DNA from: Pseudomonas sp. N3-W
GTDB taxonomy: Bacteria; Pseudomonadota; Gammaproteobacteria; Pseudomonadales; Pseudomonadaceae
Assembly (NCBI RefSeq): GCF_024970185.1
Contig: NZ_CP103965.1
Coordinates: forward strand, 3,406,001 to 3,470,000
Length of the DNA stretch: 64,000 nt
Reading direction: 5' to 3'
A program made the position numbers and the translations under genes. Below are positions 17,705 to 26,762 of the stretch, one piece after another (the first letter of the stretch is position 1; each line of letters opens with the position of its first letter). The notes beneath the pieces are model-generated. The model had not been told where the DNA came from, did not search any database, and saw only the letters and a program-made list of their open reading frames with translations.

Positions 17705-20179
17705 TCAGGTTAACTTCAGGGGTTGGCGGTGATCAGCAAAAAACGCCTTGCCCTGGCCCACCCGGTCCGACGCCTTGGGCATGTTCACCGCCTGATTGTC
17801 CTGACCATCGACATACCAATAGCAGTGGCTGACCGCCCGGGTGATCCCCACATAAGCCAGTCGCAGAATCTCGTCCTTCTGCGCATTGTCATAGGCCTCA
17901 CTGTCGCCAGCCTTGCCCAGACCTGCCATGCGATACACCTGATTCTTGTAAGGCGAGCTGGTCAGATGCTGGCAGTCACCCAGCAGGAATACTGCGTCTG
18001 CCTGAAGGCCCTTGGCGCTGTGGTACGTCAGTTGTTTCAGGCGTCGGGCGTCGTACGGCAAGCTAGAATCAACATTAACTACAGACTGAATATGCTCTTC
18101 TATCAATGACTTATCGCCACCTCTTCGATAAAGCATCAAGATCGAATCTCCCTGCCGGTAGTGTTCGATCAGCCGTTGCGCCATGTCCTGATCATTACGC
18201 TCAAGCACATTCACCGGCCGCAAGACTTGCTGCTCGCCGGCGGCCTTGGCCTTCTTGCCCGGGATTGCCGGTGCAGAACGTACGATATGTTCAGCGGCAT
18301 CGATGATGTGTTGATGGCTGCGGTAATTGTCGCTGAGCATCACCCGAGTGGTGGACGGTGAAGGGAATTGCTTGTTGAAATCCATGAAGTACGTCGGCGA
18401 ACTGCCCCGCCAGCCGTAGATGGACTGCCAGTCATCACCCACACACAACAAGGACGAACGCTGGGCACCGCGCCCTACATGCATGGCCGGGCCGCGGCTG
18501 CGAATTTCCGCCAGGCTGGCACGAATCCAGGAGACGATTTGCGGCGATACGTCCTGAAACTCGTCGATCATCAGGTGCGACAGCGGTCTGAGCAACTCAT
18601 CGCTCAGCAGCTTGAGATTTTCCGGTGAATGCTCGCTGAACAGGGCGAACATGCGATTGTAGGTCATGACGGGCGGCTTCTGATCCAGCAAATGATCTTC
18701 CAGCGCACGCCAGTACAGGCTCAGGGCCTCGAAGAAAAACCGGTCCGGGTCGTCCTTGGCAAAACTCATTCGGCCCACAGCGTCCGGAACGTCCAGGCCG
18801 AGGTTCTCGATAAATCCCGCTGCCGCCACAAAACAATCCAGCAAGGGCGCGGAGCCGAGCTCGCCCTTGACCTTGTAGTCGAAGCCAGGACCGGCACTGG
18901 CATCACCGGCCAGCGAGGCCAGGACGCGCTTCGACGACTCATAACTGTCTATCCAAATCAAAGGCTTACGACAGAAAGCTTGAAACAGGGTGCGCTTCAC
19001 GGCCCATTCGGCGCGCACGCTGAGCTTGGCGTTCGGACGGCTGACTTGCGGGTTTTCACGGGGATCGAACCCCAGCACCACCCAGGCATCCAGCGTTGGA
19101 ATGTAGCCGTGGCATTGAAAAATCGAGCCGTTGATATCGAACGTCTGACGGTTCGGCTCAATGCCCTTGATCGGCCAGGCACCGGCGCGAAACCACAAGT
19201 CCTCAATGACATCGCACAACTCTTCGTCGCGCTTGGCCGCCAACTCGGTCACTGCCATGCGCTTTTGCACATCCGGGTGATCGCGCTCCAGCTCCTTGAG
19301 CTGCAAGGCGTGGCGCGACAACGGCTGGATCAGCTCGCGAAAGCGCTCGTCAACGGTAATCAAGCGGTGATAACAGGCGTTTAGCTGCTGACGCTGGGCA
19401 TCGTTGATTCGCAAGTCGAATGGATTGCTGTCGATCTCCTCGTCGCCGTTTTGCGGGCGGTGACTGAGGTTCTCGAAGGCCTGCAAACGCTCGAACCCCG
19501 GCAGACTGCGCACCATGGGCAGAATGCGCGAGTGAAAAGTGCGCACCAGATCCCGCGCCTCTTTGAGGCCCAGCGTCCGTTCCCACAGCGCAAACACCTC
19601 GACCAGCTTGTTGATGAAGTCCTTGCGCGACTCCCGGGTGAAGGTCACTACCGTCATCGAGCCAAGCTCGAAGCCCAGGTAATGGCTCAGCAGCAGGATT
19701 CGCAGCACCAACGTGGTGGATTTGCCCGCGCCCGCCCCGGCAACCACTGAAGTCGAGGGGGTGTCGCTGAAAATCATCTTCCATTGCGCGGCGCTGGGCT
19801 GCGCGTGCGAGGGCAGCAACCGCGCGACGTCGGCTTTCATGCGTTTCTTGAGTTCGGCGCTCAACGGCAGACGCCAGTCGTCGAACAGGTTGTCATCGAC
19901 GTTCGGCGGCCGGTGCTCGGTGCAGCGTGAGTCGCGGATCAGCAACACCTGGCGCCCTTGCTCCAGACCTTCCAGCTTGCCTTCCTTGAACCCGTAATCG
20001 ACCCCGGCGGTGTGGCCGCTGCGAAAACCGTCCGCCTGCCCATGCAGCCATGACGCACGGTGTTGCGCGCGCAGGCGGGTCAGGCCGTGGCCAAAAAAAC
20101 GGGCAGCCAGCCGTTTGAGCAATGGCATTTCGGCAAGGGGGCGCAGTTCGGGCGGAAGATCGGGGGTGTGTTGCGGCAC
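17705..20179 (-). CDS. UvrD/Rep-type superfamily I DNA helicase
   Basis: 824-residue SF1A helicase that should unwind DNA 3'-5' with ATP. Motif I is AGAGAGKSTT (147-156), motif II is DEFQD (539-543), and motif III/Q-linked segment is GDDWQSIYGWRGS (581-593). Motif V appears as TYHSAKGLQADAVFLLG and motif VI as RLAYVGITRAVSHCYWYVD. The N-terminal 140 residues are a charged extension without a known domain, as in helicase IV-like proteins. A long insertion (about 230-500) separates motifs I and II. No nuclease domain or partner gene is adjacent, so it looks like a stand-alone repair or recombination helicase rather than part of a defence system. Confidence 0.88.
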   Translation of the reverse strand: MPQHTPDLPPELRPLAEMPLLKRLAARFFGHGLTRLRAQHRASWLHGQADGFRSGHTAGVDYGFKEGKLEGLEQGRQVLLIRDSRCTEHRPPNVDDNLFDDWRLPLSAELKKRMKADVARLLPSHAQPSAAQWKMIFSDTPSTSVVAGAGAGKSTTLVLRILLLSHYLGFELGSMTVVTFTRESRKDFINKLVEVFALWERTLGLKEARDLVRTFHSRILPMVRSLPGFERLQAFENLSHRPQNGDEEIDSNPFDLRINDAQRQQLNACYHRLITVDERFRELIQPLSRHALQLKELERDHPDVQKRMAVTELAAKRDEELCDVIEDLWFRAGAWPIKGIEPNRQTFDINGSIFQCHGYIPTLDAWVVLGFDPRENPQVSRPNAKLSVRAEWAVKRTLFQAFCRKPLIWIDSYESSKRVLASLAGDASAGPGFDYKVKGELGSAPLLDCFVAAAGFIENLGLDVPDAVGRMSFAKDDPDRFFFEALSLYWRALEDHLLDQKPPVMTYNRMFALFSEHSPENLKLLSDELLRPLSHLMIDEFQDVSPQIVSWIRASLAEIRSRGPAMHVGRGAQRSSLLCVGDDWQSIYGWRGSSPTYFMDFNKQFPSPSTTRVMLSDNYRSHQHIIDAAEHIVRSAPAIPGKKAKAAGEQQVLRPVNVLERNDQDMAQRLIEHYRQGDSILMLYRRGGDKSLIEEHIQSVVNVDSSLPYDARRLKQLTYHSAKGLQADAVFLLGDCQHLTSSPYKNQVYRMAGLGKAGDSEAYDNAQKDEILRLAYVGITRAVSHCYWYVDGQDNQAVNMPKASDRVGQGKAFFADHRQPLKLT

Positions 20180-20451
20180 GCGGACGGACTCCAGGGTGTG
20201 AGGCTGTTGACGGCTATGGTGTCTTTATTTGCCGGCCAGTTCTAGTGAAATGCTTGTAGTTCATTGGCTTGGACGATGAAGTGAAGGCTGGGTGAGAAAC
20301 TTTTGAGCCGCGCAAATATCGGATTACTCGATCAGTTTGCGGCATTTTTTACGCTTTTTATCGATTGTTGCTTGAAGGATCATACTCACCATCAACCACC
20401 GGTTCCGGTTTCGTGGCGCACGGCCCATGACGAACCTTCGAGGAGACGATC

Positions 20452-21147
20452 ATGCTTGAACTCAGACCTTTCAACACGTTGGGCGGTGCCCACCACGGCT
20501 GGTTGGATGCCCATCATCACTTTTCGTTCGCCGAGTACCACGACCCAAAGCGCATGAACTGGGGCAACCTGCGCGTCTGGAACGACGACGTGATTGCCGC
20601 CGGCACGGGCTTTCCACAGCATCCGCACCGCGACATGGAAATCATCACCTATGTACGTGAAGGCGCCATTACTCACCAGGACAATCTGGGCAACAAGGGC
20701 CGTACCGAGGCTGGCGATGTTCAGGTGATGAGTGCCGGCACCGGGATTGCGCACAGCGAATACAACCTGGAGTCGAGCGAGACCCGGATCTTCCAGATCT
20801 GGATCATCCCCAACGAAACGGGCCTGGCTCCGTCCTGGGGCGCCAAGCCGTTTCCAAAAGGCCAGCGCGAAGGCTTTGTGACCCTGGCCAGCGGCAAGGC
20901 CGGCGATGATCAGAGCCTGCGGATTCGTGCGGATGCGCGGCTGGTAGCGGCCAATCTCAAGGCCGGGGAATCGGCTGAGTATCGGCTCGACAGCGGCCGT
21001 CGCGCCTACCTGGTGCCGGCAACAGGCGTCATTGAAGTCAATGGCTTGCGTGCACAAGCTCGAGACGGCGTCGCCGTTGCGAACGAGCAGGTGCTGACGG
21101 TGACGGCGATTGAAGACAGTGAAATCGTGTTGGTGGACCTGGCTTGA
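20452..21147 (+). CDS. Pirin-family protein (YhhW-like)
   Basis: 231-residue bicupin of the pirin family; bacterial members can have quercetin dioxygenase activity. The metal-binding set is intact in the N-terminal cupin: His57 and His59 (PQHPHRD), His101 and Glu103 (IAHSEYN). The PHRDMEI and GDVQVMSAGTGIAHSE blocks are diagnostic. A strong GAGGAGA precedes the ATG. It is a single gene between the helicase (divergent) and two REP clusters. The 272-base upstream gap is A+T-rich in its middle and probably holds its promoter, but I could not assign one. Physiological substrate unknown. Confidence 0.93.
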   Translation: MLELRPFNTLGGAHHGWLDAHHHFSFAEYHDPKRMNWGNLRVWNDDVIAAGTGFPQHPHRDMEIITYVREGAITHQDNLGNKGRTEAGDVQVMSAGTGIAHSEYNLESSETRIFQIWIIPNETGLAPSWGAKPFPKGQREGFVTLASGKAGDDQSLRIRADARLVAANLKAGESAEYRLDSGRRAYLVPATGVIEVNGLRAQARDGVAVANEQVLTVTAIEDSEIVLVDLA

Positions 21148-21212
21148 TCGAGTAAATACCGGGCAAAAAAAACGGCAACCATGTGGTGAATGCCGATCAG
21201 TCAAGACACAAA

Positions 21213-21304
21213 CCTGTGGCAGCGAGCCTGCTCGCGAAGAGGCCAGCACATTCAACATTGATGTTGAATATCAGGCCGCCTTCGCGAGCAGGCTCGCTCC
21301 CACA
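21213..21304. repeat. REPIN with one mutated arm
   Basis: CTGTGGCAGCGAGCCTGCTC (one mismatch to GTGGGAGC) faces the intact GAGCAGGCTCGCTCCCACA. The two are separated by about 50 bases that contain TTCAACATTGATGTTGAA, an inner palindrome. Confidence 0.85.
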
Positions 21305-21392
21305 AGGTTTACGGTGTTCAAATCCTTAACTGACCAGCATTCACCCTTATGGTCGCCCTTTTTTGACCCAGTGCTTTGGTGCCTGCACTGGC

Positions 21393-21462
21393 ACCTTCGC
21401 GGGCAAGCCCGATCCCACAGGGTTCAGCGCAATCCTTGTGGGAGCGGGCTTGCCCGCGAAGG
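21393..21462. repeat. Pair of REP copies in tail-to-tail order
   Basis: CCTTCGCGGGCAAGCCCGAT...CCCACAGG is followed by CTTGTGGGAGCGGGCTTGCC...GCGAAGG. The order is opposite to that of a REPIN, with the GTGGGAGC heads facing inwards. Together with the neighbouring REPIN this fills the convergent gap between the pirin and pgm genes. Confidence 0.85.
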
Positions 21463-21471
21463 GGTCGTCAG

Positions 21472-23118
21472 TTACTTCGCAGCAATAGCGCCATCCACCA
21501 GCGTCTGGGCTTCTGCAACCAGCTGCTTCAGATGCTCGTCGCTGACAAAACTTTCCGCGTAGATCTTGTAGATGTCTTCAGTGCCCGACGGACGCGCCGC
21601 AAACCAGCCGTTTTCGGTCATGACTTTCAAGCCGCCGATGGCCTGATCGTTACCCGGTGCATGGCTGAGGATGCTCTGGATCGCTTCGCCGGCCAATTGC
21701 GTCGAGGTGACCTGATCCGGCGACAACTTGCTCAGCAGCGCTTTCTGCTGCGGGTTGGCCTTGGCGTCCACACGTACCGAGAACGGTTCGCCCAGTTCGT
21801 CGGTCAACGCACGATACGCCTGGCTCGGGTCGCGGCCGGTGCGAGCAGTCATTTCGGCTGCCAGCAATGCCGGGATCAGGCCATCCTTGTCGGTGCTCCA
21901 GACGCCGCCGTCCTTGCGCAGGAACGAAGCCCCTGCGCTTTCTTCGCCGCCAAAGCCCAGCGAACCGTCAAACAGGCCATCGGCAAACCATTTGAAACCG
22001 ACCGGCACTTCGTACAATCGACGACCGAGGCGCTTGGCCACGCGGTCGATCAGGCCGCTGCTGACCACGGTTTTACCCACGGCGGCATCAGCGCGCCACT
22101 GAGGACGATTCTGGAACAGGTAGTCGATGGACACCGCCAGATAGTTATTCGGCGCCAGCAGGCCGCCGGACGGGGTCACGATGCCATGGCGGTCATGATC
22201 CGGGTCGCAGGCGAAGGCAACGTCGAAACGCTCTTTCAGGCCGATCAGCCCCTGCATCGCATGGCTGGACGAGGGGTCCATGCGGATCTGTCCGTCCCAA
22301 TCGACGGTCATGAAACGGAACGTCGGATCGACCTGGGTGTTGACCACTTCCAGGTTCAGGCGGTAGTGCTCGGCAATCGCCGACCAGTAGCGCACCCCTG
22401 CTCCGCCCAGCGGATCGACGCCCAGGCGCAGACCGGCATCGCGGATGGCGTCGAAATCGATCACGTTGATCAAGTCGGCGACATACGTGTTGAGGTAGTC
22501 ATGACGATGGGTGGTGCTGGCCTTCAGGGCCTGTTCGTAGCTGATGCGCTTGACGCCAGCCAGCTTGTTGACCAGCAGTTCGTTGGCCTTGGCTTCGATC
22601 CACTTGGTGATGTGGGTGTCGGCCGGGCCACCGTTGGTGGGGTTGTATTTGTAGCCACCGCTTTGCGGCGGGTTGTGCGACGGCGTGATGACGATACCGT
22701 CCGCCAGGCCCGAGGTACGGCCGCGGTTGTAGCACAGGATCGCGTGGGAAATGGCCGGCGTCGGCGTGTACTCGTCGCCTTCGGCAATCATCACGGTAAC
22801 GCCGTTGGCCGCCAGCACTTCGAGGGCGCTCGCACCTGCCGGTGTGGACAGTGCGTGGGTGTCGATACCGACGAACAACGGACCATCGATACCCTGGGCT
22901 TCGCGATACAGGCAGATCGCCTGGCTGATCGCCAGAACGTGCCATTCGTTGAAACTCAAGTCGAACGAGCTGCCCCGGTGTCCGGACGTGCCGAACGCTA
23001 CACGCTGGGTCGAGATGGCGGCATCGGGCTGACCGGTGTAATAAGCCGTTACCAGTCGCGGGATATCGACCAACAGTTCTGCCGGTGCCGGTTTGCCCGC
23101 AAAAGGACTGAGTGTCAT
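21472..23118 (-). CDS. pgm: Phosphoglucomutase (alpha-D-glucose-phosphate-specific)
   Basis: 548-residue enzyme interconverting glucose-1-phosphate and glucose-6-phosphate, for glycogen/trehalose and envelope sugar metabolism. The start is ATG 23118 ([10 protein letters not shown]), 6 bases after AGAGG; the open frame further upstream to 23229 is not coding-like. The phosphoserine loop is TPSHNP (Ser147), the metal loop is CDPDHDRHG, the sugar loop is GFGGEESAG, and the phosphate-binding loop is [15 protein letters not shown]. The length matches the Pgm family of about 546 residues. It is followed by REP elements, so it is probably the end of its transcript. Confidence 0.96.
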   Translation of the reverse strand: MTLSPFAGKPAPAELLVDIPRLVTAYYTGQPDAAISTQRVAFGTSGHRGSSFDLSFNEWHVLAISQAICLYREAQGIDGPLFVGIDTHALSTPAGASALEVLAANGVTVMIAEGDEYTPTPAISHAILCYNRGRTSGLADGIVITPSHNPPQSGGYKYNPTNGGPADTHITKWIEAKANELLVNKLAGVKRISYEQALKASTTHRHDYLNTYVADLINVIDFDAIRDAGLRLGVDPLGGAGVRYWSAIAEHYRLNLEVVNTQVDPTFRFMTVDWDGQIRMDPSSSHAMQGLIGLKERFDVAFACDPDHDRHGIVTPSGGLLAPNNYLAVSIDYLFQNRPQWRADAAVGKTVVSSGLIDRVAKRLGRRLYEVPVGFKWFADGLFDGSLGFGGEESAGASFLRKDGGVWSTDKDGLIPALLAAEMTARTGRDPSQAYRALTDELGEPFSVRVDAKANPQQKALLSKLSPDQVTSTQLAGEAIQSILSHAPGNDQAIGGLKVMTENGWFAARPSGTEDIYKIYAESFVSDEHLKQLVAEAQTLVDGAIAAK

Positions 23119-23235
23119 GCAAAACCTCTGAGAGAGAGAGTGGTTCAGGAATTGATTGGAACGCAGTTTACTGGCAGTTTGACCGCAACGCGATGGTAAC
23201 GATCCGTCGGCATCAACGATGCCCAGCAACGTCGT

Positions 23236-24636
23236 TCAATCGACTGTTTCCATGCGCAGTGCATCGCCCAGCATGCCCAATGCCGCGCCCAGATCGTGGT
23301 CGCCGCTGAACGTATGACTCAGGCGCAGATGCTGGCGGTGCAAGCCTTGCAGACTGAACAACTCCCCTGGCGCAATCACCACTTCCTGCTTGAGCAGTCG
23401 CTGGAACACCCGGCGCATATCGACCGTACGCGACGAGCGCGCCCAGAGCGTTGCCCCGCCCTGCGGCTCGACCAGTTGCAGCGCCTCCCCCAGCCGTTCA
23501 TTCAGCAGCTGGATCATGTGCAACTGACGATCCTTGAGCAAACGTCGCAGCACTTGCAGGTGCTGGTCGATGCGTCCGCTGCTGTACAGGCGTGCGATGG
23601 CTTTCTGGCGAATGGACGAGAGGCGGAACGAGCGCAGCAGAAAATGCCGTTGCAGTTCGCCGGTCAGCTTTCGCGACAGCAAATACCCGTAAGGCGCCTC
23701 TGGCCCGACGATTTTTTCGAAGCTCGAAAACACCATCAGCCGGTCAGGGTTGAGCAGGTCACGAAACCGCGGAACGTCAGCGTCGAAGCCGAGCTCACCC
23801 TGACAGTCGTTCTCCAGTACCCAGCTCTCGTACCGTTCCAGCAGGCGCGCAATCGCTTCGCGGTTATCCTGCGGAATCCGGCTGCCTCGCGGCATGCTCA
23901 GCCCCGATGACAGCATCACCAGCCGCACCGGCTCGGTCTCAAGCCATTGTTCGAGCTGGTTCAGGTCCAGTGTGCCGTCGATCTGTATCGGCAGTTCCAG
24001 CACTCGCACCTGTGCGGCCTTGAGCAAGCGCAGAATCGTCCATTCGCACGGTGATTCGACCACCACCGTCGCCTCCTTGAGACCGTGGACGGCGATCAGT
24101 ATCTCCAGCACGCCCCGCAGATCCGCGCCGATGTACACCTCGTCGGCATGCCAGCATCGCGCTGGCGAGGTGGTATAGCGGGCTGCCAGTGCCGCGCGCA
24201 GCTCCAGTTCGCCACAGGGTTGTGAACCGGGCTGAGGCTGACGCGGATACTGGCGCAGCAGCTCACGCTCCAGCATCAGCAACGGGCTGTCCAGCGGTTG
24301 CAACAAGGACGGCTCATCGGCGCTCAGCACCAGCACACCCGGGCGTTTGGCGTTGACATAGACCGTCACCAGCAAGTCATTGCAGCTGGGCGCCGGGGCA
24401 ATGCTGGAAACCGGCAACGCGTAGTAGCCGGACTTGGCAATCGAATAGACACGCCCCTCTTTCTCCAACAACGAATAGGCGTATTGAATGGTCGAAATCG
24501 ACACGTTCAGCCGGTCCGCCAACTGCCGTAACGACGGCAGACGAATTTGCGGACCGCTTCCTGGTTCGTTGATCAGGTTGGTCAGATAACGGTAGACCGC
24601 CTGATACGCAAAATCGGTTTCTCTGGTGCCTTTCAT
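23236..24636 (-). CDS. MocR-type regulator (GntR helix-turn-helix plus aminotransferase-like domain)
   Basis: 466-residue transcription factor starting at ATG 24636; an upstream TTG at 24654 is less likely. The N-terminal winged helix covers about 10-75, with the recognition region RLPSLRQLADRLNVSISTIQ. A fold-type I PLP aminotransferase-like domain follows (about 105-460: GELELRAALAARY, VVVESPCEWTIL, VMLSSGLSMPRGSRIPQDNR). In the usual PLP-lysine region I read MVFSSFEKIVGPEAPYGYLL. That lysine (SSFEK) could hold PLP, though the context differs from the common SxxK. It is 85 bases downstream of the unknown gene at 24722-26194 on the same strand, which suggests co-transcription or a regulatory tie. 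Confidence 0.88.
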   Translation of the reverse strand: MKGTRETDFAYQAVYRYLTNLINEPGSGPQIRLPSLRQLADRLNVSISTIQYAYSLLEKEGRVYSIAKSGYYALPVSSIAPAPSCNDLLVTVYVNAKRPGVLVLSADEPSLLQPLDSPLLMLERELLRQYPRQPQPGSQPCGELELRAALAARYTTSPARCWHADEVYIGADLRGVLEILIAVHGLKEATVVVESPCEWTILRLLKAAQVRVLELPIQIDGTLDLNQLEQWLETEPVRLVMLSSGLSMPRGSRIPQDNREAIARLLERYESWVLENDCQGELGFDADVPRFRDLLNPDRLMVFSSFEKIVGPEAPYGYLLSRKLTGELQRHFLLRSFRLSSIRQKAIARLYSSGRIDQHLQVLRRLLKDRQLHMIQLLNERLGEALQLVEPQGGATLWARSSRTVDMRRVFQRLLKQEVVIAPGELFSLQGLHRQHLRLSHTFSGDHDLGAALGMLGDALRMETVD

Positions 24637-24721
24637 GACGGGCGTCCAGGCCAACTCGTCGTTTGCATCTGGCCATTGTCATGAGCCCGGGCCAGGCAAA
24701 CTGTCGAAAATCGCGCCACCT

Positions 24722-26194
24722 TCAGCGCCCTGCGGACAGTTCGCCAATGATGCCGGAGTCCCTCTGCGGCGAACCGTCAGCATCATCCAGAGGCAGACCA
24801 AACTCCCGGTTGTCGACGTCAGGCGACGTCATGCCATACAGCGTGCCGATCAGGCTGACAGGCAATCCGCTGACATCGATCATCCATTGCAGCACCTGCT
24901 CAGGCACCGGGTGGCCTTGCATTGCCCGGTGCAAATCCGGCATCGCCACGAGCATGCCGGGGTGGCAACGGCGCAGGAAGCGTTCCAGCCCGGCACCTTG
25001 ATCGACAAATGGCGCGAACAGCAGGCAGATCAGTTGCGCCTCACTCAAACCGAGGGTTTTCTGCGCGTCGGCGGCGGCCTGGATACGTTGCTCGGCCATG
25101 ACAGCCGAATCGGCAAACAACGCCTCGGCCTGCTCGCACAGGCGTTCAGGGACGTGCTTGCGGCGCATCAGGACCAGGGCGCGGCGAATGTATTCGCTCT
25201 GGCCTGCTTCGTAGTTGTTCCCCGCCACAAAACAGGCCGCGAGGCCGCGTACATGCGCCGCAATCATCGGACAGATGAATTCCTGAATACTCAGGTGCGT
25301 TGCGAGTTCGTCGGAGCGCACACCCAGGAAATCGGTGAGCAGCGGCCAGCGCTCCTCCAGTTTGGCCACCAGCAAGTCGTGAATGTCGATGCAGGTGCTG
25401 CGACGACAGGCTTCGAAACTGTCCAGCGGGCGCCAGGGTGCCTGCTCTTGATTGACGTAGAACGCCTGATAGTAATCGCTGCCCAGGTTATCGAGCAGAG
25501 CAAACAACCGGTCAATCTCGCTGCTGGTGAAGTTCACCATGCCCAGATCGGCCCTGCGCGCCGCGCGGCTCAAACCGTTGATGAACTGCTTCTGCTGGCG
25601 AGGCGAATCGCTGTTGATCAGCGCATTGACGCCGCCGTCCCAACGGGCAATCTGGCCATAGAACTCGCCCGTCGACAGATAGCCGTCGTCCGACAGATCC
25701 AACGGTTCAGTCCAGGTCCGGCGATGTGCGAGCATCAACATGTTCAGCCGATTGGCCGCGTGCGCGCCCTCGCCAATCGCTTGCAGATGATTGAACGGCA
25801 TGACTTCGCGGTTATCGACCATCAACAGCTCAACCCGCGGATCGTCATAGAGAAACAGCGCGCTATTGCTGCGGTGAATATTGTCCAGCGCCATCGGCCC
25901 GGTCCCGTTCAGGCGAAGCGTGGCGACACGCAACTGGAACGTCCCCGGCGCCCGGCCCGCGATACTCAATTGAGCGGCACGCAACAGCGCCAGAGTGTAG
26001 CAGCTGTCCAGCGTACCGGACTGAATCACCAGTACCTTGAAGTCAGCGATACGCTCCATGCCACCGGCCGCCACCACCAGGCGCTGAATCAACAGCTGCA
26101 AGGCAGTACGCTCGGCACGCGAGAAAAAGCCCAGCAGCCGTTGCAGGACTTGCTGGTAAACATAGTTCATTGCCTGGTCATGAATTGAAGTCAT
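24722..26194 (-). CDS. Protein of unknown function, 490 residues
   Basis: I do not recognise this family. The start is ATG 26194 (MTSIHDQAMNYVYQQV) with CAGG 10 bases upstream; the open frame to 26290 runs into A+T-rich DNA and is unlikely to be translated. There is no signal peptide or clear membrane span, so it looks soluble and mostly helical. Visible landmarks are FFSRAERTALQLLIQRLVVA (about 20-40), FKVLVIQSGTLDSCYTLALL, a region with LFLYDDPRVELLMVDNREV, ALINSDSPRQQKQFINGLSR, and several cysteines (FEACRRSTCIDIHD). The C-terminal tail is acidic and polar. It is transcribed towards the MocR gene. Its promoter side is an A+T-rich 568-base gap, a possible sign of acquired DNA. No catalytic motif was found. 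Confidence 0.8.
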   Translation of the reverse strand: MTSIHDQAMNYVYQQVLQRLLGFFSRAERTALQLLIQRLVVAAGGMERIADFKVLVIQSGTLDSCYTLALLRAAQLSIAGRAPGTFQLRVATLRLNGTGPMALDNIHRSNSALFLYDDPRVELLMVDNREVMPFNHLQAIGEGAHAANRLNMLMLAHRRTWTEPLDLSDDGYLSTGEFYGQIARWDGGVNALINSDSPRQQKQFINGLSRAARRADLGMVNFTSSEIDRLFALLDNLGSDYYQAFYVNQEQAPWRPLDSFEACRRSTCIDIHDLLVAKLEERWPLLTDFLGVRSDELATHLSIQEFICPMIAAHVRGLAACFVAGNNYEAGQSEYIRRALVLMRRKHVPERLCEQAEALFADSAVMAEQRIQAAADAQKTLGLSEAQLICLLFAPFVDQGAGLERFLRRCHPGMLVAMPDLHRAMQGHPVPEQVLQWMIDVSGLPVSLIGTLYGMTSPDVDNREFGLPLDDADGSPQRDSGIIGELSAGR

Positions 26195-26511
26195 CAGTGG
26201 TTTACCTGGTGTTCGTAAGTTCGATATTACGCAAACAGTGACAGACACTGCGCGACTGCTCATCGGTAGTGAGTGCTGAAGCACTTGCATAAAATGCTAG
26301 CACTTAAGGTTTTGGTAATTATTTGAAATATTTGCCCGCGCATTAACTCATGAATGCTCTGAGCTCCCCGCAAAGCCTTGCGGAGCAAGGCCCCTCTGAA
26401 TATGTCAGGCTTCCTAGGAAACTTCCGACAACGTCCCACAGACAACGAGTACAAGAAATAAAGAAAGAAGACACTGATAAACATCTGTCAACTAGACGAG
26501 GTGACACTTGC

Positions 26512-26583
26512 ATGTCGTACGTCGGGGGTGCACATGGGAATTTATCGATTGAACGCCCAGCCATGGCTCATTCCTTGAGATGA
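26512..26583 (+). CDS. Putative 23-residue small protein
   Basis: ATG 26512 lies 7 bases after GAGGTGA (26498-26504), a near-ideal Shine-Dalgarno. The peptide begins MSYVGGAHGNL and ends AMAHSLR. A second, overlapping frame at 26534-26578 would give MGIYRLNAQPWLIP after GGGGG, so the region may encode either peptide, both, or a small RNA. No homology is recognised. The evidence is the ribosome-binding site and the setting in a gap otherwise without genes. Confidence 0.3.
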   Translation: MSYVGGAHGNLSIERPAMAHSLR

Positions 26584-26724
26584 AAGTAATCATTCAATTA
26601 TCAGTGCTTATATGATGATTAGAAGATACAGATCGAGAGCAAAAACCAGTTCAGTTGCTGAACCGTTCCATCCGGGTGCCGGTGGAGAGTCTCAAATGGG
26701 AGCGAGTAATACAGGCGCAAAGCA

Positions 26725-26751
26725 CAAGAGTCCGTGAAGCACGGACTCTTG
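26725..26751. terminator. Strong palindrome after mexS, probable terminator
   Basis: CAAGAGTCCGTG-AAG-CACGGACTCTTG is a perfect 12-bp stem located 11 bases beyond the mexS stop on the minus strand. No long T-run follows, but the stem is strong enough to end mexS transcripts or to insulate them from the A+T-rich gap. Confidence 0.65.
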
Positions 26752-26762
26752 CAGAGGGGGAG

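Larger units (their letters stand above)
26195..26762. other. A+T-rich intergenic region with small open frames
   Basis: 568 bases between the 5' end of the unknown gene and the 3' end of mexS. It is clearly richer in A+T than its surroundings (for example 26270-26345 and 26580-26650). It contains short palindromes (GCAAAGCCTTGC, 26380-26391) and a plus-strand small frame with a strong ribosome-binding site (listed separately). It should also contain the promoter of the minus-strand unknown gene. No transposase remnant or terminal repeats were seen. Confidence 0.55.

Noticed and set aside
17705..20179. UvrD-like helicase as part of an anti-phage system
   Set aside because: No nuclease, ATPase or other partner is adjacent and the flanking genes are housekeeping; a stand-alone repair helicase is simpler.
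26350..26511. N-terminal part of a 77-codon plus-strand frame before the small protein
   Set aside because: No ribosome-binding site at 26350 and atypical codons; only the last 23 codons, from ATG 26512, have a convincing start.
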